From NCBI GenBank assembly GCA_024195265.1, contig JAJLRJ010000006.1, positions 33,230,434-33,294,433 of the forward strand: 64,000 bases of DNA, given 5' to 3'. The position numbers were made by a program, and so were the translations under genes. This stretch comes from Dendrophyllia cribrosa. Its lineage: Eukaryota > Cnidaria > Anthozoa > Scleractinia > Dendrophylliidae. Below, piece by piece: positions 47,401-56,333 of this stretch; positions within the stretch are counted from its first letter, which is position 1; every line of letters starts with the position of its first letter. The notes under the pieces were generated by a model, which saw only the letters and a list, made by a program, of their open reading frames with translations, did no database searches and had not been told where the DNA came from.

Positions 47401-50400
47401 GCGGACACCCACTGTAATACGGTATCAGAAACGAAATCGACAAACTTGGCCGTAGCAGGAGAGTTCGTCATAACAATTGGCGGAGGGTGAGGGGAATCGT
47501 ACGCCTGGCCCTTGAAATTCCCCTTAAACGGCTTAAGAAAACGCTCGATACGAACACCGTCCGTGATGACCTCTACGAGGTCGACTTCGTTACAAGGATG
47601 TTTTGCAAGAAGATCGTGCCAAACGGGCAGCTGATGGTGGATGTTGCCAGCCCTGAAGTGATCCGGGTCGAGGAAACGCAAATGGGCGAGATTGCCCAAA
47701 CTTGGGCGAGACGCCACCAATTCCGGAGGAGGCAAGGGGCCAACAAAGGGAGGGGCTCCCTGTGTAAGACAGCGAAGGGGTACGTCCCCCAAAGAGGTGA
47801 ATCCCTGAGCTGCTTGCAATCTAGTGGCGAACAAAGGGGGACCCACCTAAAGCGTAACAGACAAAACAAAAAATGAGGGAAAAAATACGCTAGAATAAAA
47901 ACCAGGGAGCCCAACCCTCCGTTGACCTCAAGCTCCGAATCAGATCCGGAATAGAGACTGAGAAGGTCCCCCCAAGGTCAACTGAGGAGAGGGCAAGGTC
48001 CCACCCAAACACAAAACACAAAAGGCGTGGATGCTAAATGAACTTTATTTCAAGAGGATAACAAAACAACTCAACGACACCGGTAGCGGCACAAGTCCTT
48101 ACTGGCGTCCACGGCCATGGCCACGGCCATTTCCACGTGTAAACTTGCAATTTCGAGCTATATGTCCCCAGCCGGAGCAACTATAGCACTGAACCGCATA
48201 AGGCATGTATGGGGCAGAGCGATACGTCTGGCGCCTGGGACGATAATCTGGCGAGGGTGTCTTGGTAGCTCCCTTAAGGATGGAGGTTGCCTCCTTGGCC
48301 ATCTTGGCCCTAAGGGGATCACCTACTAGGCCCAGCATCAGTCGCTGGAGGACCACGGGCTCTAGAGATGACTGCCTAACTTTGACCTCATCGAGGACGG
48401 CGGCGTATTCGTCTGCCTTCTCGTGCGCCTGAGTACGAGCCAATCGGACTAACGTCTCGAGAAGTTCCAACGCCTCGTAGCGATCGAAAAGGGACGTAGG
48501 CCTGTTAAGATGTCTCCTAAGGGCCGCCAAGGCATTAGAGCAACTCTCCTTGGCTTTTTCCTGCTCCAATAGCCCGATCTTCTCCTCTAATGCGGCAATG
48601 CGGTCACCTGGCTACACATGGAAAGGAAACACTTCAGTTGATAAAAGCCTATCACCAGATAACGCCACAAAGGCTCTCCATATCAACCACCCGGGCCCAA
48701 GGTTCGCCAGGAAGCACTAATATACATATGCAGGGAAGAGTGAAACCCCTATACAGTTACACAGAATTCGCAATCGTAAATTGGTCCTAACCAAATGACT
48801 GCGCCCGAGCCAAAACGCGTAGCCACCACAAACTGAGGTACATACGGCTTGCGCGCGCAGAAACACAGCGGGACGCAATAAGCCTAGGATAACATTACAG
48901 ACTTCCCAACATGCAATAGCCCGGGTCGCTGAAAGCACGTGGCGCCTCCACGGGACGCTGGCTCCGAGCCACAAAACATAAAATTCTGAAAACATGTGAC
49001 GACTATCCAGAGCACTGGCCCTCCAAGCCACGAAATATAAAACTCTGAAAAACATGTCACGCCTCTCCGGGGCGATGGCTCTCCAGGCCATGAAATACAA
49101 AACTCTGAAAAACACGTCACGCCTCTCCGGGGCGCTGGCTCTCCAGGCCATGAAATATTAAACTCTGAAAAAACATATCACCCCTACCGGGGCGCTGGCT
49201 CTCCAGGCCATGAAATATAAAACTCTGAAAAATATGCCGCGCCTCCCCGGGGCGCTGGCCCTCCAGGCCATGAAATACAAATTTTAAAAATATGTCACGC
49301 CTCTCCGGGGCGCTGGCTCTCCAGGCCAGGAAACACAAAACTCTGAAAAACATGTCGCGCCTCTCCGGGGCGCTGGCTCTTCAGGCCATGAAATATAATA
49401 CTCTGAAAAACCTGCCACGCCTCTCCGGGGCGTTGGCTCTAGGCCATAGCGCAAAGCAAAAAGGTGCTACAATAGAACCAAATAAGAAACGATAGCGCCT
49501 ACTGATGGCGTCGCCTGTGGAACAATAAGCGCGAATGGAAAACAATATCGCGACCGAATAAAAACAATAACGCCTAATGAGAGCGCCGCCTGAAATAAAA
49601 AAACAACAATACAACAGAACCAAATAAAAAACAATAAGGCCTAATGAGAGCGCCGCTCGAAATAATAAGCGCGAACGAAAACAACAATACAGAAGAACCA
49701 AAAAACCGAAAAACGCCTAATGAGGGCGCCGCCCGAAACAACAAGCGCGAATAAAAAACAACAATACGATAGAACCAAATAGAAAACAATAGCGCCTAAT
49801 CCACATCTACATTTAAAAGTCGGTAAAATCCGAAGACATCACACCAACTAAGACAGCGAGCGCCGCCGAAACAATAAGCGCGAACAAAAACAACCATACA
49901 GAAGAACCAAAATAAAAAACAACAACGCCCAATGAGGGCGCCGCCTGAAACAATAAGCGCGAATAAAAACAACAATAATAATAGAACCAAAAAGAAACGA
50001 TAACACCTAACGGTGGCGCGTAGGAAGCAAATAAGCCAAAATAGAAATAGGACCAAAGCGCACTGAGCAGAAAAAATAGACAAACAAACGGGCAGCGATA
50101 CGTGAGGCGAGCTACAAGCGGGGAAGTGAATACGCTGAACGCAACAATGCGACAGAAACTAACCGAGGGAGGCGCATACCAAGACAAGGACAAAATATTA
50201 CCTGTTGCTCGGCCGCTTGAGCTGCAGGAACTGCAGGAACCGCAGGTTCAACCACTTCAACAGGTGCGGGTTCAGGAACCGCAGGAGCGGGCGGCGGAGG
50301 TAAGACTTCGTCGACATCTGCCATGAGGGCTGGTGGCGGTCAAACAAGAATAGAAACGCAACCGTATTCGCCCTGAACTCCGTTAAACTGACCACGAGGT

Positions 50401-53400
50401 GAATGAAAAGACCGATATTTGAGGCGGAGGCCGCAAAGCATCATGCCGAGAGCGCGCAAGAGCAGCCCGCCGGAATTTAGGGAACTCAGTCTCTTCCGCG
50501 CAATGGGCTAATTAAGTATGCAGTGAGAATAGACTGTAATCAGAGACAAGCGATTAATACTTGAAAACATTAGCCCAATTTTTTCAAGATGCAATCCATT
50601 TCCATCCTGGCCATCTGCAGCCCAAGACACTTATTTTTTACTCTTACAACACTAGTAGAATAATTTTAAACAAAACGGGATCCTTAGTTTTGGGTTTTTA
50701 CTGATAAAAAGATGTATTTTGGCTTTTTAGGGTAACACTAAGGTGACATAGCCCCTTTTACTGACAGTTTTTTTATTTACTGTTTTTTTTTTCTGTAGCC
50801 TGGGTGAGCTCTGTTACTATGGCCATGTTTCTATTCCTTGCTCCTCTCATAAGCGCCTTCGTGAACCGTTTCGGATGCCGTTTAGCCACAATTGTAGGAT
50901 GCCTGACATGCGCAGTTGGCCTGGCACTGGGCTCTGTAGCTCCAAACATCATGATTCTTTACTTCGCCTTTAGTGCTCCTTTCGGGATCGGCACATCGTT
51001 TATATACATTTCCTCGCCCGTAACTGTGACTCAATATTTCAGCAAAAGGCGATCGGTCGCCCTCGGGATTGTCACGGCGGGTCAAGGATTGGGCACAATG
51101 ATCTTTGGTCCCACGCTACAAGCGCTAGTGGACACTTTTGATTGGAGAAACACTATGCTTATTATGGCAGGTGTGTTGGCCATTGCGTCCTTAACTGGAT
51201 GCTTTCTAAAAGGTAACAGTAAAGACTCGTCGTCTACAAACTCCAAGAAATTCAGCTGGAATTTTTCTGTTTGGAAGTCCCCACAATTTCTTGTACTGTT
51301 GGTGATGGCTTTTTGTGGTAACTTTTCTCGAATGATTCCTTACGTACATCTGGTGAGTGCCTTTTGGCTATTGAGATCAGAAAGCGCGAAAATAGGTTTA
51401 TCACGCCTGTAAACGCGCGTTTGCGCGAACGCCCTTAACGGCCGGGAGCGATAAGACGCGGCTGTATTCGCAGGCTACCAAAGGCTTTGTGTTTTTTTTC
51501 CTACTATCGATCGTTATAGTAATCATTGCAATTTAGCTCTGTTATATTTAGACTTAGATTTAAGATTTTTCTTCTTTTAAATTTATATTTATATTGCAAT
51601 TATTTTATATTATGGTCGAGCGTTTTTTACATGAACAATGGATGACTACTGGTCACAACTGCCTACGTTATCGACAGTAAATAAAAATTATTATTCTTAT
51701 CTCAGTTATCAATCAGACAATAGAGAGGTTTTCATTTGAGTGTTGTAAAACCAAAACCAAAGTAATTGAAGGGCTCGGGGCATATCCAGCCTATGTTGCT
51801 TTTGAGGTCGCTTTTTATTTTTCTCGCTCAGATTTGTCCATTTTCGCCATGTGAACTACAAATTAGTTGCAAAACATTGCTCAGATTTTTTTCTGTTGTT
51901 TTTCCCGTCGTTTTCGAGAATTAACGTTGCAAAAAAAAAATCTGCATGTCTCCCGCTGAATCCCGCTCGAAAAAATGAATCCCAAGGTTTACCCGAATTT
52001 CTCGATTTTACGCTGACTTTTCACTTCAGATGGCCAAGTTTGGGCCCGTACCGCTGAATCCCGCTCAAGAAAAATAAATCCCGAAGTTCATTCCCTCAAA
52101 ATCGCTTCATTTTTATCACCGATAGTCAGCCACTTAGATTCGCGCCATCTCCCTTATCGTTACGGACCTCCTTTAGGAAGCACTCCCGGTCCTCCGCTGC
52201 CGGCTCATAGTCTTTACCCGCCTTGCTGAATTTCACCCGGCCGCAAGAACTCACTTTGAGCTGCCCAACGCTGTATTTCAATCTCCCGCGCGACCACGCA
52301 AAGCCGACCTATCTGCCACTGTCACAAAGCATGTCGGGATATCAATGGCGAAAACGAAAACGGAATGTCCGCCAAACGAAATACGGAAAATATTAGAAGT
52401 CTCGAAGCACTTCGGATATCGGGCATTTCGGCTACGGCACGGGATGGGAAATGGCCCACAACTCACAACGCTGCCCCTTTTCTGATCCGAAGTGATTCCT
52501 GACTTTCCCGCCGGCTCGCCTTGTCCACCAACGTCTATTTTCACCTTCGAGCGTGAAATAGAGATTTAGGCAAGAAACACGACTCGTTTCTTTGAGAGGT
52601 GCTAGAGACTTACGGATTTCCGGACTTAATGATGTCCTTCAATCACCGGACGGGCCTTAAACATATTGGCTCATACGCACGCTACAGACGATGTGTTTGC
52701 CGTAGCGAGCTCGCGATCGATAACGAACCAGGCGCGCGTAAATAACGGTATTTTCGTTCATGTCGTTGGCGCGGGTCAAGAGTATAGTATTGCGGTCGCA
52801 TATTTCTCGCGGCCAATCTGCTGTAATGGCGTCGAAATTACGCTCTGAATGTAAACAACCACTGGAAGACCAGAACTCTGCTTTTTTCAGGTGAAATTAG
52901 TCCAGTTTCTTAGGATTAGTGCAAATTCGACAAGGGTTTGTGATATTATTCGTTGTACGATAAAATTAGGCAAATCTGAGCGAGAGAAAAAGTAAAAACG
53001 CTTAAAAAGCAACATAGGCTGGTTATGCCCCGACCCCTTCAATTACTTTGACCAATGACAACAGTCGTAAACAATCCAATGAACCAATCAGAACTCGAAG
53101 CAAATACATGTAGCCGGCGCCAAGCGCGGGAAAACGTGTGCAAGCAAATCACGATTGGTTTTGGTTTTACTTCTGATTGGTGGAGAAAGTGGCGCGAGAT
53201 TTTTTAGCCAATCACAGAGCGTAGCCATGCAAAACCAAAGCAACTGCGAAATTACTTTCGATACTCAATTGAAAACTGCTCTATAAGTAACACAATAAGC
53301 CAACTGAATTAGAACGAAAGAATATGTATTTGTTTCCAATCAGTTGAATTACAGGAAACACTGCGAGGATCAAGTCCTTCATTCACAATGTAATGAAGCC

Positions 53401-55766
53401 CTTAATTCCCAACAGTGCCAAAACTAAAAATTCAAGAAAAATCCCAAATTTTATTTTGTAAAATATTGAACAGCAAATGGTGCCATGCAAAAGTACTGTC
53501 GAAGAGGTTTCATTTGAGTGGTCACACCATAGGATTTCATCGAGAGACTCAAAAATAAGAACCACGCAACATGTCTCCATAACTGACTATGAGCGCGAAA
53601 GGGTTAAAATTATTCTTGATGCCTTTTTTGTTTTCAGATGAAACACTGCAATGATCTTGGAATTCCTGCTGATAAGAGCGCTATATTGTTCTTATTTCTC
53701 GGATTATTTGCATTTACTGGCCGTGTCATGTCCGGTTTTCTCTGTGACATCAGATGCATAAACTCTCAGATCCTTTACCAGGCAAGTGTGTTTATAATGG
53801 GCGCATCTATCTTGCTGCTGATCCCGGCAAAGACCTACTCTTCCTTGGCTGCTGTCGTTGTTCTCTTCAGTGTTGCAGATGGGCTGATGGTATCCACGTT
53901 TATCATTGAGCTGTTTAAGACTGTGAAGGAGTCTCAAAGAGCTTCTTCTTTGGGATTCTGCATGATGATGGCCGGTGTTTCTGTATTTTGTGGACCCCCT
54001 GTGTCTGGTGAGTATTTTACATTCATGCGTGTCAAAAGTTAGAACCATCTTGTAGATCACAGATCACAGTAGCCTTTATTTGAATGGTCACACTTTAGGA
54101 TTTCATTGACACGCTCAAGGTCCTGTGTCCCAGATAAGGGCCCGTCTACATGAGAGTTTTCACTGAATCTGTACCTCGTCATCCGCCATTTTGGTGTACC
54201 ACTTTGGTGTACCAACATGGCGCGGGCCCGGGGAGACTCCCATATGAAAATGACGTGGGTGCTCGTCGTACCTGTTAGGGATCAAAATTTGTACATTGGT
54301 ACCTCTTAGGGTCTTAGGGTGCTAAAATTCAAAATGACCCCTGTTGGAATTATCGCGGTACCTTTTAGGGTATTAAAGGGGCAGTATCACGAGGTCGAAA
54401 CTTGAAAACGTCGGCCCAGTTTTCAAGTTTGATTCCGCAAATTCAAAAAGGCCGTCGAGAAGTGGAGGTATTTGTTGAATCAAAAAAACCGTTTTGATAG
54501 CCGGAAGAAAGAAAAAATCACTTTAACAGTGATATGACCAAAATTCCGGTGCAAGAATAGTGAACAGTGCCGCGCGTGGAACCTCGTGATACTGCCCCTT
54601 TAAGCCCAGAATATGACATGTGTTGTTTAAGAATTAGTACCTCTTAGGGGTAAAAATTCATTTGAGCCACGCCCATCAAACAACATTCTGGTACCTTTTA
54701 GGGTGCTTTTCGAAAATTTCCGACGAACACCCCCGTCATTTTTATCTGGGAGTCCCCTTCCCCCCCCCCCCCCCCCCCCCCCTGGGGGGAGGGGGGGAGC
54801 GAATTTGCATTTTTAAGAAATTCTTAAAAGCTAAATTTTCTTTATAAATGATTCTGTACATTTCAAAGATTCAAAGATTTGCATCCTTGCTTTAGAAAAG
54901 TATACAACTGAAATTGAGTGAAAAATACTCTCAGTATTTTTGTTACGCACATGGAGACGCTCAGTTCAGTTGCACCGCCAAAAAATTAATATGCTAGAAA
55001 TCTCCAAAGCAATGTAATATATTGACTTAAAACTTGGCATGACGATTGCTATTGCTGAGGGCCGAATAAGCTGTTTAGATTTTAGAATTTTGACGACGTT
55101 AGGTGAAAACAAAGAATTGGAAAAGGTTGTTTTGTGCCCGTTACACTTGGCTGAGGTCAACACTCACGTCGTCTCGGGTGAGATGACTTTCGTCCCGGGA
55201 TCCCGGAATGATACCACTCATGTAAAGGAAACTTTTTTCATCCAGGGATGAAACTCATCTCGGCTTTCATGTAAATAGGCCCTTAAACAGGGGTTTCAGG
55301 TCAAATACCCCATAAAACTAAAAGAGTAGAAAACTGGAGGGTTTTTTTTTTCAGGAGGTAGTTAATTACGGACGGTCGTAAAACTATTCAACAAATTTAA
55401 CGTGTTTCTGTTGATTTAACAGGTTTTTTAGCAGACACGTTTGGAAACTACATGCCCGCATTCGTTATTGCCGGTGGAGTGGGAGTTCTTGCTTCGTCCA
55501 TTCCTTTTGTTCTTCGGTGCATTAAAAAGGAAAATAGCAACGACAATGATCGTGTGGAGTATCTTGAAGAGCTAATGGATAAGGAACAAAATGAAGTGAC
55601 AAAGAAAGAAGGCGAAAGCGACGATCTTTCTAAAACAACTGTCTTGGTGGAGTTAGTATCCTCAAGTCAAGTGGTTGTAAGGACCAGTAATAAACTTACC
55701 ACGCCCAGGAGGCCAATTTCTTTTATGTGGGCTATGGAAAGTCCGTTTTACCCTTCACCTCCTTGA
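38446..55766 (+). CDS. Monocarboxylate transporter-like MFS protein, complete (480 aa, 4 exons)
   Basis: Exons are 38446-38620, 50799-51352, 53638-54007 and 55423-55766. All borders are GT/AG, the phases are 1, 0 and 1, and the CDS is 1443 nt. Exon 1 holds the first membrane segment and the SRERTG loop. Exon 2 opens AWVSSVTMAMF and has NRFGCRLATIVGCL, TQYFSKRRSVALG, TAGQGLGT and DWRNTM, typical of the MCT/SLC16 family. Exon 3 starts at the acceptor with MKHCNDLGI and continues with GRVMSGFLCD and VADGLMVSTF. Exon 4 finishes with a last membrane segment (FVIAGGVGVLASSIPFVL) and a hydrophilic tail. The predicted product is a 12-segment plasma-membrane carrier; the substrate is unknown. Intron 1 has swollen to 12 kb by insertions including a whole retrotransposon. 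Exons 1-2 are duplicated upstream. Confidence 0.88.
39526..39917. mobile_element. Poly-C-ended TATATGAAAGG element, unit B copy
   Basis: Counterpart of 29212-29699. The left end and the sequence matching about 28865-29290 are missing, and the join is at GGATGCTCCGCCC. It ends GAGTACC plus about 19 C and GGGGGTAACAG. Confidence 0.7.
41285..42705 (+). mobile_element. 5'-truncated LINE retrotransposon with poly-A tail
   Basis: A 1421-bp insertion ending in an A-rich tail and flanked by TTTTATCAAGG at 41274-41284 and 42706-42716. Unit A near 31529 has a single site. The coding part (41285-41395 continuing at 41859-42312) is the C-terminal part of a non-LTR retrotransposon protein, with a CTFCQEEPENILHLFWSC zinc-finger-like segment typical of LINE C-termini. 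It ends at a TAA at 42310-42312, followed by about 390 bp of 3' UTR rich in TTTTTG. Confidence 0.82.
41396..41854. mobile_element. Element nested in the LINE, with hairpin and 60-bp tandem repeats
   Basis: 459 bp flanked by AATG at 41392-41395 and 41855-41858. Removing one AATG and the insert restores an uninterrupted LINE reading frame (..CNEFQ then WNVAYQ..). It contains a long hairpin at 41409-41551 (GTAATTGAACT arms, TTTGGTCTGAAATCATAC) and three tandem units of about 60 bp at 41632-41811 (GTGCGATTCGGGAATAAATC). Confidence 0.75.
43058..43716. repeat. Fold-back insertion with CCATGGCAACG arms
   Basis: About 650 bp absent from unit A near 31893. 43208-43290 (GTTACCATGGCAACG, TTGAGGCTAATAACTT) is inverted at about 43490-43570. 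No clear target duplication, because a few bases differ at the junction. Confidence 0.6.
43853..44231 (-). repeat. 3' split-direct-repeat block (B2-spacer-A2-B1)
   Basis: 43853-43916 equals 44168-44231 (64 bp). 43988-44167 equals 50353-50532 except for at least one substitution (ACGTAACC versus ACGCAACC). The junction GAGAATAG-TAAAATAATC at 44160-44177 is the sequence expected at the closure of a circular intermediate. Confidence 0.88.
44377..45642 (-). CDS. Tyrosine recombinase of the YR retrotransposon, with N-terminal zinc ribbon
   Basis: A 421-codon open frame. C11-x2-C14 and C25-x2-C28 near the N-terminus form a zinc-ribbon-like motif, and H113 with C117/C122/C126 gives a second cysteine cluster. 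The catalytic set of tyrosine recombinases is visible: Arg233 in GDRASDL, His348 and Arg351 in TPHSFR, and Tyr383 in KRYMQ. It would integrate the circular DNA form of the element by strand exchange through a covalent Tyr-DNA bond. The frame opens with GTG directly after TAG at 45643-45645. The first in-frame ATG is at residue 60, after the zinc ribbon, so the N-terminus must come from elsewhere, most simply from the leader exon at 50324-50202 (phase 0 on both sides). It starts 44 nt after the RT stop. Confidence 0.9.
   Translation of the reverse strand: MARLWKPARRCSSCLYPNDADASYCQACGTPTGLLRTTSGSVPVNETAIQERFSEFQSTMSSKPYQKQKSALEQQLSQFLGGLSTPRTIPSCTANDIIKFLISRDQSGRTVVHTFSCPKDPCTKACPKRLAAGTVDSLVGRLRAIFNSWGRLDNANPVAHPLVKEYLKFVREEQAGLAFAPSQAVPLFFGKFQRLIASLRDRFNSQTSLSRVGKYILVRDTLFFVLDFFTGDRASDLGRLQSCNVYKLRDREGFLLKFSLTKNIRKGPPRSFALTRFSSHPNVCPVAWVQYYIEACQRLKVPLSQGYFFKATERNKSLSDKPFTGSAVYNRLKKYLSEAKLHAGETPHSFRVGLSTTLRLLGCSQEDVAQYLGWKSEEVAKRYMQRSDANASLTILESVFPRAASTHFTPVSHPDNLQSAV
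45687..47846 (-). CDS. Reverse transcriptase-RNase H of the YR retrotransposon
   Basis: A 719-codon open frame. The reverse-transcriptase motifs are CDDKSGYQHV at 216-225 and YIDD at 281-284. RNase H residues follow: D456 in YCDASKKAWGG, E490 in NVLEAQALL, D514 in VHTDS and D564 in NPADFPSR. A C-terminal extension (about 590-719) with FDLMSLDSN, FPPF and RRFWWALL resembles the tail seen in other DIRS-order elements. It copies the element RNA into DNA. The frame opens with GTG just after TAG at 47847-47849, preceded by a T-rich tract. The next Met is residue 126, so translation from a spliced leader is more likely than an independent start. The antisense open frames at 45864-46803 are shadows. 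Confidence 0.92.
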   Translation of the reverse strand: MGPPLFATRLQAAQGFTSLGDVPLRCLTQGAPPFVGPLPPPELVASRPSLGNLAHLRFLDPDHFRAGNIHHQLPVWHDLLAKHPCNEVDLVEVITDGVRIERFLKPFKGNFKGQAYDSPHPPPIVMTNSPATAKFVDFVSDTVLQWVSAGVVTVWGTVGSDPPPRLVLPLTVEPSKPRLCHDERYLNLWIRDLPFKLDHLTDLPRYVLPGHFQTTCDDKSGYQHVSLHQSSRTYFGFQWQGFYFVFCALPFGWKASAFVYHKLGLAVSAAARSFGVPVSQYIDDRHVGQIFTFPLRISREPSFERAQAAIYIMCYLLIEAGYFLGIDKSQLFPSTWVRFLGFICDSVRQAFLVPGDKKVKFAALREDILSSPFVSLKTLQRFSGKVISFSLAIPGCKLYVRDIFKAISRLSGSSRTSIKLEARLRREVEFWRFLDNWRDCLSWRTERHAVVTLYCDASKKAWGGTLFKDSLRIESKDYWVDNSQNINVLEAQALLNSLRSFADHIGSCRVDVHTDSLVLKSALLKDGCRDSDVNNVVKDIFDCCREFNCSLDVYYVPSNENPADFPSRNVSDTDCMLSKSAWEQVELLFGPHTFDLMSLDSNCQRNKTGRRLPHFTPCATPDSSGINIFAHSVPLGGNLYVFPPFVLIPPLLKYFLEQDFHDPFTIVIPDLRPRRFWWALLQSITVDRTLLGRKGENNTLLFPSRNGQQWLSKSLQWDL
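48099..50324 (-). CDS. Gag-like protein of the YR retrotransposon (2 exons, 211 aa)
   Basis: Exon 1 is 50324-50202 (41 codons, ATG with G at +4; Pro/Ala/Val-rich MADVDEVLPPPPAP...). It ends at a GTAATA donor in phase 0. Exon 2 is 48611-48099, after the acceptor TGTAG, also phase 0. It has a coiled-coil-like start (IAALEEKIGLLEQEKAKE) and a C-terminal CCHC knuckle (CYSCSGWGHIARNC) followed by a GRGHGRGRQ basic tail, as in nucleic-acid-binding Gag proteins. Exon 2 alone has no ATG until well inside (QRLMLGL). The 1590-bp intron holds two minisatellites. Confidence 0.75.
48940..49450. repeat. Minisatellite array 1 in the YR element intron
   Basis: Roughly eight tandem copies of a unit of about 60 bp containing CCTCTCCGGGGCGCTGGCTC and AAAACTCTGAAAAACATGT. 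Units diverge toward 48950. Open frames across it simply translate the repeat. Confidence 0.88.
49480..50020. repeat. Minisatellite array 2 in the YR element intron
   Basis: Six to seven imperfect units of about 75-80 bp with CGCCTAATGAGAGCGCCGCC, AATAAGCGCGAA and AACAACAATACGATAGAACC. It is adjacent to array 1 and unrelated in sequence. Confidence 0.85.
50202..50324 (-). promoter_or_regulatory. Shared leader exon and splice donor of the YR element (proposed)
   Basis: The only good ATG upstream of all three ORFs lies here, 29 nt inside the 5' repeat A (50353-50532), which probably holds the promoter. The exon ends QQ then GTAATA in phase 0. Acceptors with AG followed by a phase-0 ORF lie at 48612 (gag), 47847 (RT) and 45643 (recombinase). 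The shared use of this exon is an inference. Confidence 0.55.
51723..53281. mobile_element. TA-flanked MITE interrupted by a TIR element (unit B)
   Basis: The left end GAGAGGTTTTCATTTGAG is at 51723 and the right end CAATTGAAAACTGCTC reaches 53281. It is split at AATT by the 1273-bp element 51768-53040. Confidence 0.75.
51768..53040. mobile_element. TIR element with AATT duplication
   Basis: 1273 bp. The ends GAAGGGCTCGGGGCATATCC and GAAGGGGTCGGGGCATAACC (inverted) remain similar for about 85 bases, through TCTCGCTCAGATTTG. It is flanked by AATT at 51764-51767 and 53041-53044. Unit A near 33407 reads GTAATTACTTTG without the insert. No transposase is recognised and the superfamily is unassigned. 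Confidence 0.82.
54231..54790. mobile_element. G-run TIR element with nested TTAA MITE (transporter intron 3)
   Basis: Inverted ends built from a G run followed by GACTCCCA and AAAATGACG. The right end has run out into about 30 C at 54757-54782. Repeated GTACCTYTTAGGG words lie inside. Nested at 54377-54599 is a MITE with ends AGGGGCAGTATCACGAGG, flanked by TTAA at 54373-54376 and 54600-54603. A related GGTACC/TTAGGG-type repeat lies at about 60600-60845. Confidence 0.7.
54377..54599. mobile_element. TTAA-flanked MITE (piggyBac-like), nested
   Basis: 223 bp, ends AGGGGCAGTATCACGAGGT and its inverse, with TTAA on both sides. It has the same flank type as 36535-36648 but different ends. Confidence 0.75.
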
Positions 55767-56333
55767 AGAATATCAAAGTAGAGAAGTAACGGGCTTGGTC
55801 GAAAACTTCGCTCAGTGGTCGATTTAACTTTAGCTCTTTTTGCTTACAGACTGGGAAGCTTGTAAAAAATCTAGAATAACCTGTTTACTTCTTAAATTAA
55901 AGCAAAGTGTCACTGATTTCCTTTATTCTATGTTTGACCTGAAACAAAAGAAAATTAATTAAGCCTTGAGGTGAAGTAATACGCTGATAGCCTTTTGCTC
56001 CAAAAATAAATGCAGAACTTAGTTCCCTACAATCCTACACGAAAACAAGTCTGGACACCGAAAAAATTGGAACCAAATCACCACTTAGCATAGTTTGCCA
56101 CCAAGTCCTTCAAATACTGGTATGAAACTTAGGGAAAATTTTAAACACTATCGGCCCCACAGCAAAGCTGTTGATGCTTGTCCTCGGCTTTCATGTGAAT
56201 AGTCATACCTAAGAATTTCATCTACAGACTCTGAGGTTAGAACCACCCTGTACAAGATAAGTAAAAGGGGCACAAAAGAAGAGTATTGCTTCTAATAGCT
56301 TTATTTGAATGGTCACACAAATGAATTAACATG

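Larger units (their letters stand above)
43853..50532 (-). mobile_element. Complete Ngaro/PAT-like tyrosine-recombinase retrotransposon with split direct repeats
   Basis: A 6680-bp element read on the minus strand. The split direct repeats are: A (180 bp) at 50353-50532 and 43988-44167, and B (64 bp) at 44168-44231 and 43853-43916. In the element's own direction the order is A, coding, B-A, spacer, B. Unit A near 32044 shows the empty site: host AATAG is followed directly by ACCGTAATC, and here the element sits after AATAG with no target duplication, as expected for tyrosine-recombinase integration. All ORFs are open and the repeats are nearly identical, so the insertion looks young and may be functional. 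Coding order: leader exon and gag-like, RT-RNase H, then tyrosine recombinase. Confidence 0.88.
33661..53297 (+). repeat. Tandem segmental duplication, unit B
   Basis: Collinear with unit A once insertions are removed. It carries its own insertions at 35196-38278, 41285-42705, about 43058-43716, 43853-50532 and 51768-53040. After subtracting insertions both units come to about 6.5-6.7 kb. Unit B leads directly into the only copies of transporter exons 3 and 4. Confidence 0.85.

Noticed and set aside
48940..49450. Regularly spaced repeats as a CRISPR array
   Set aside because: The units are contiguous without unique spacers, and the genome is eukaryotic.
49381..50193. Hydrophobic open frames resembling membrane proteins
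   Set aside because: They come from the minisatellite array; the repeated motif in the translation follows the DNA unit.
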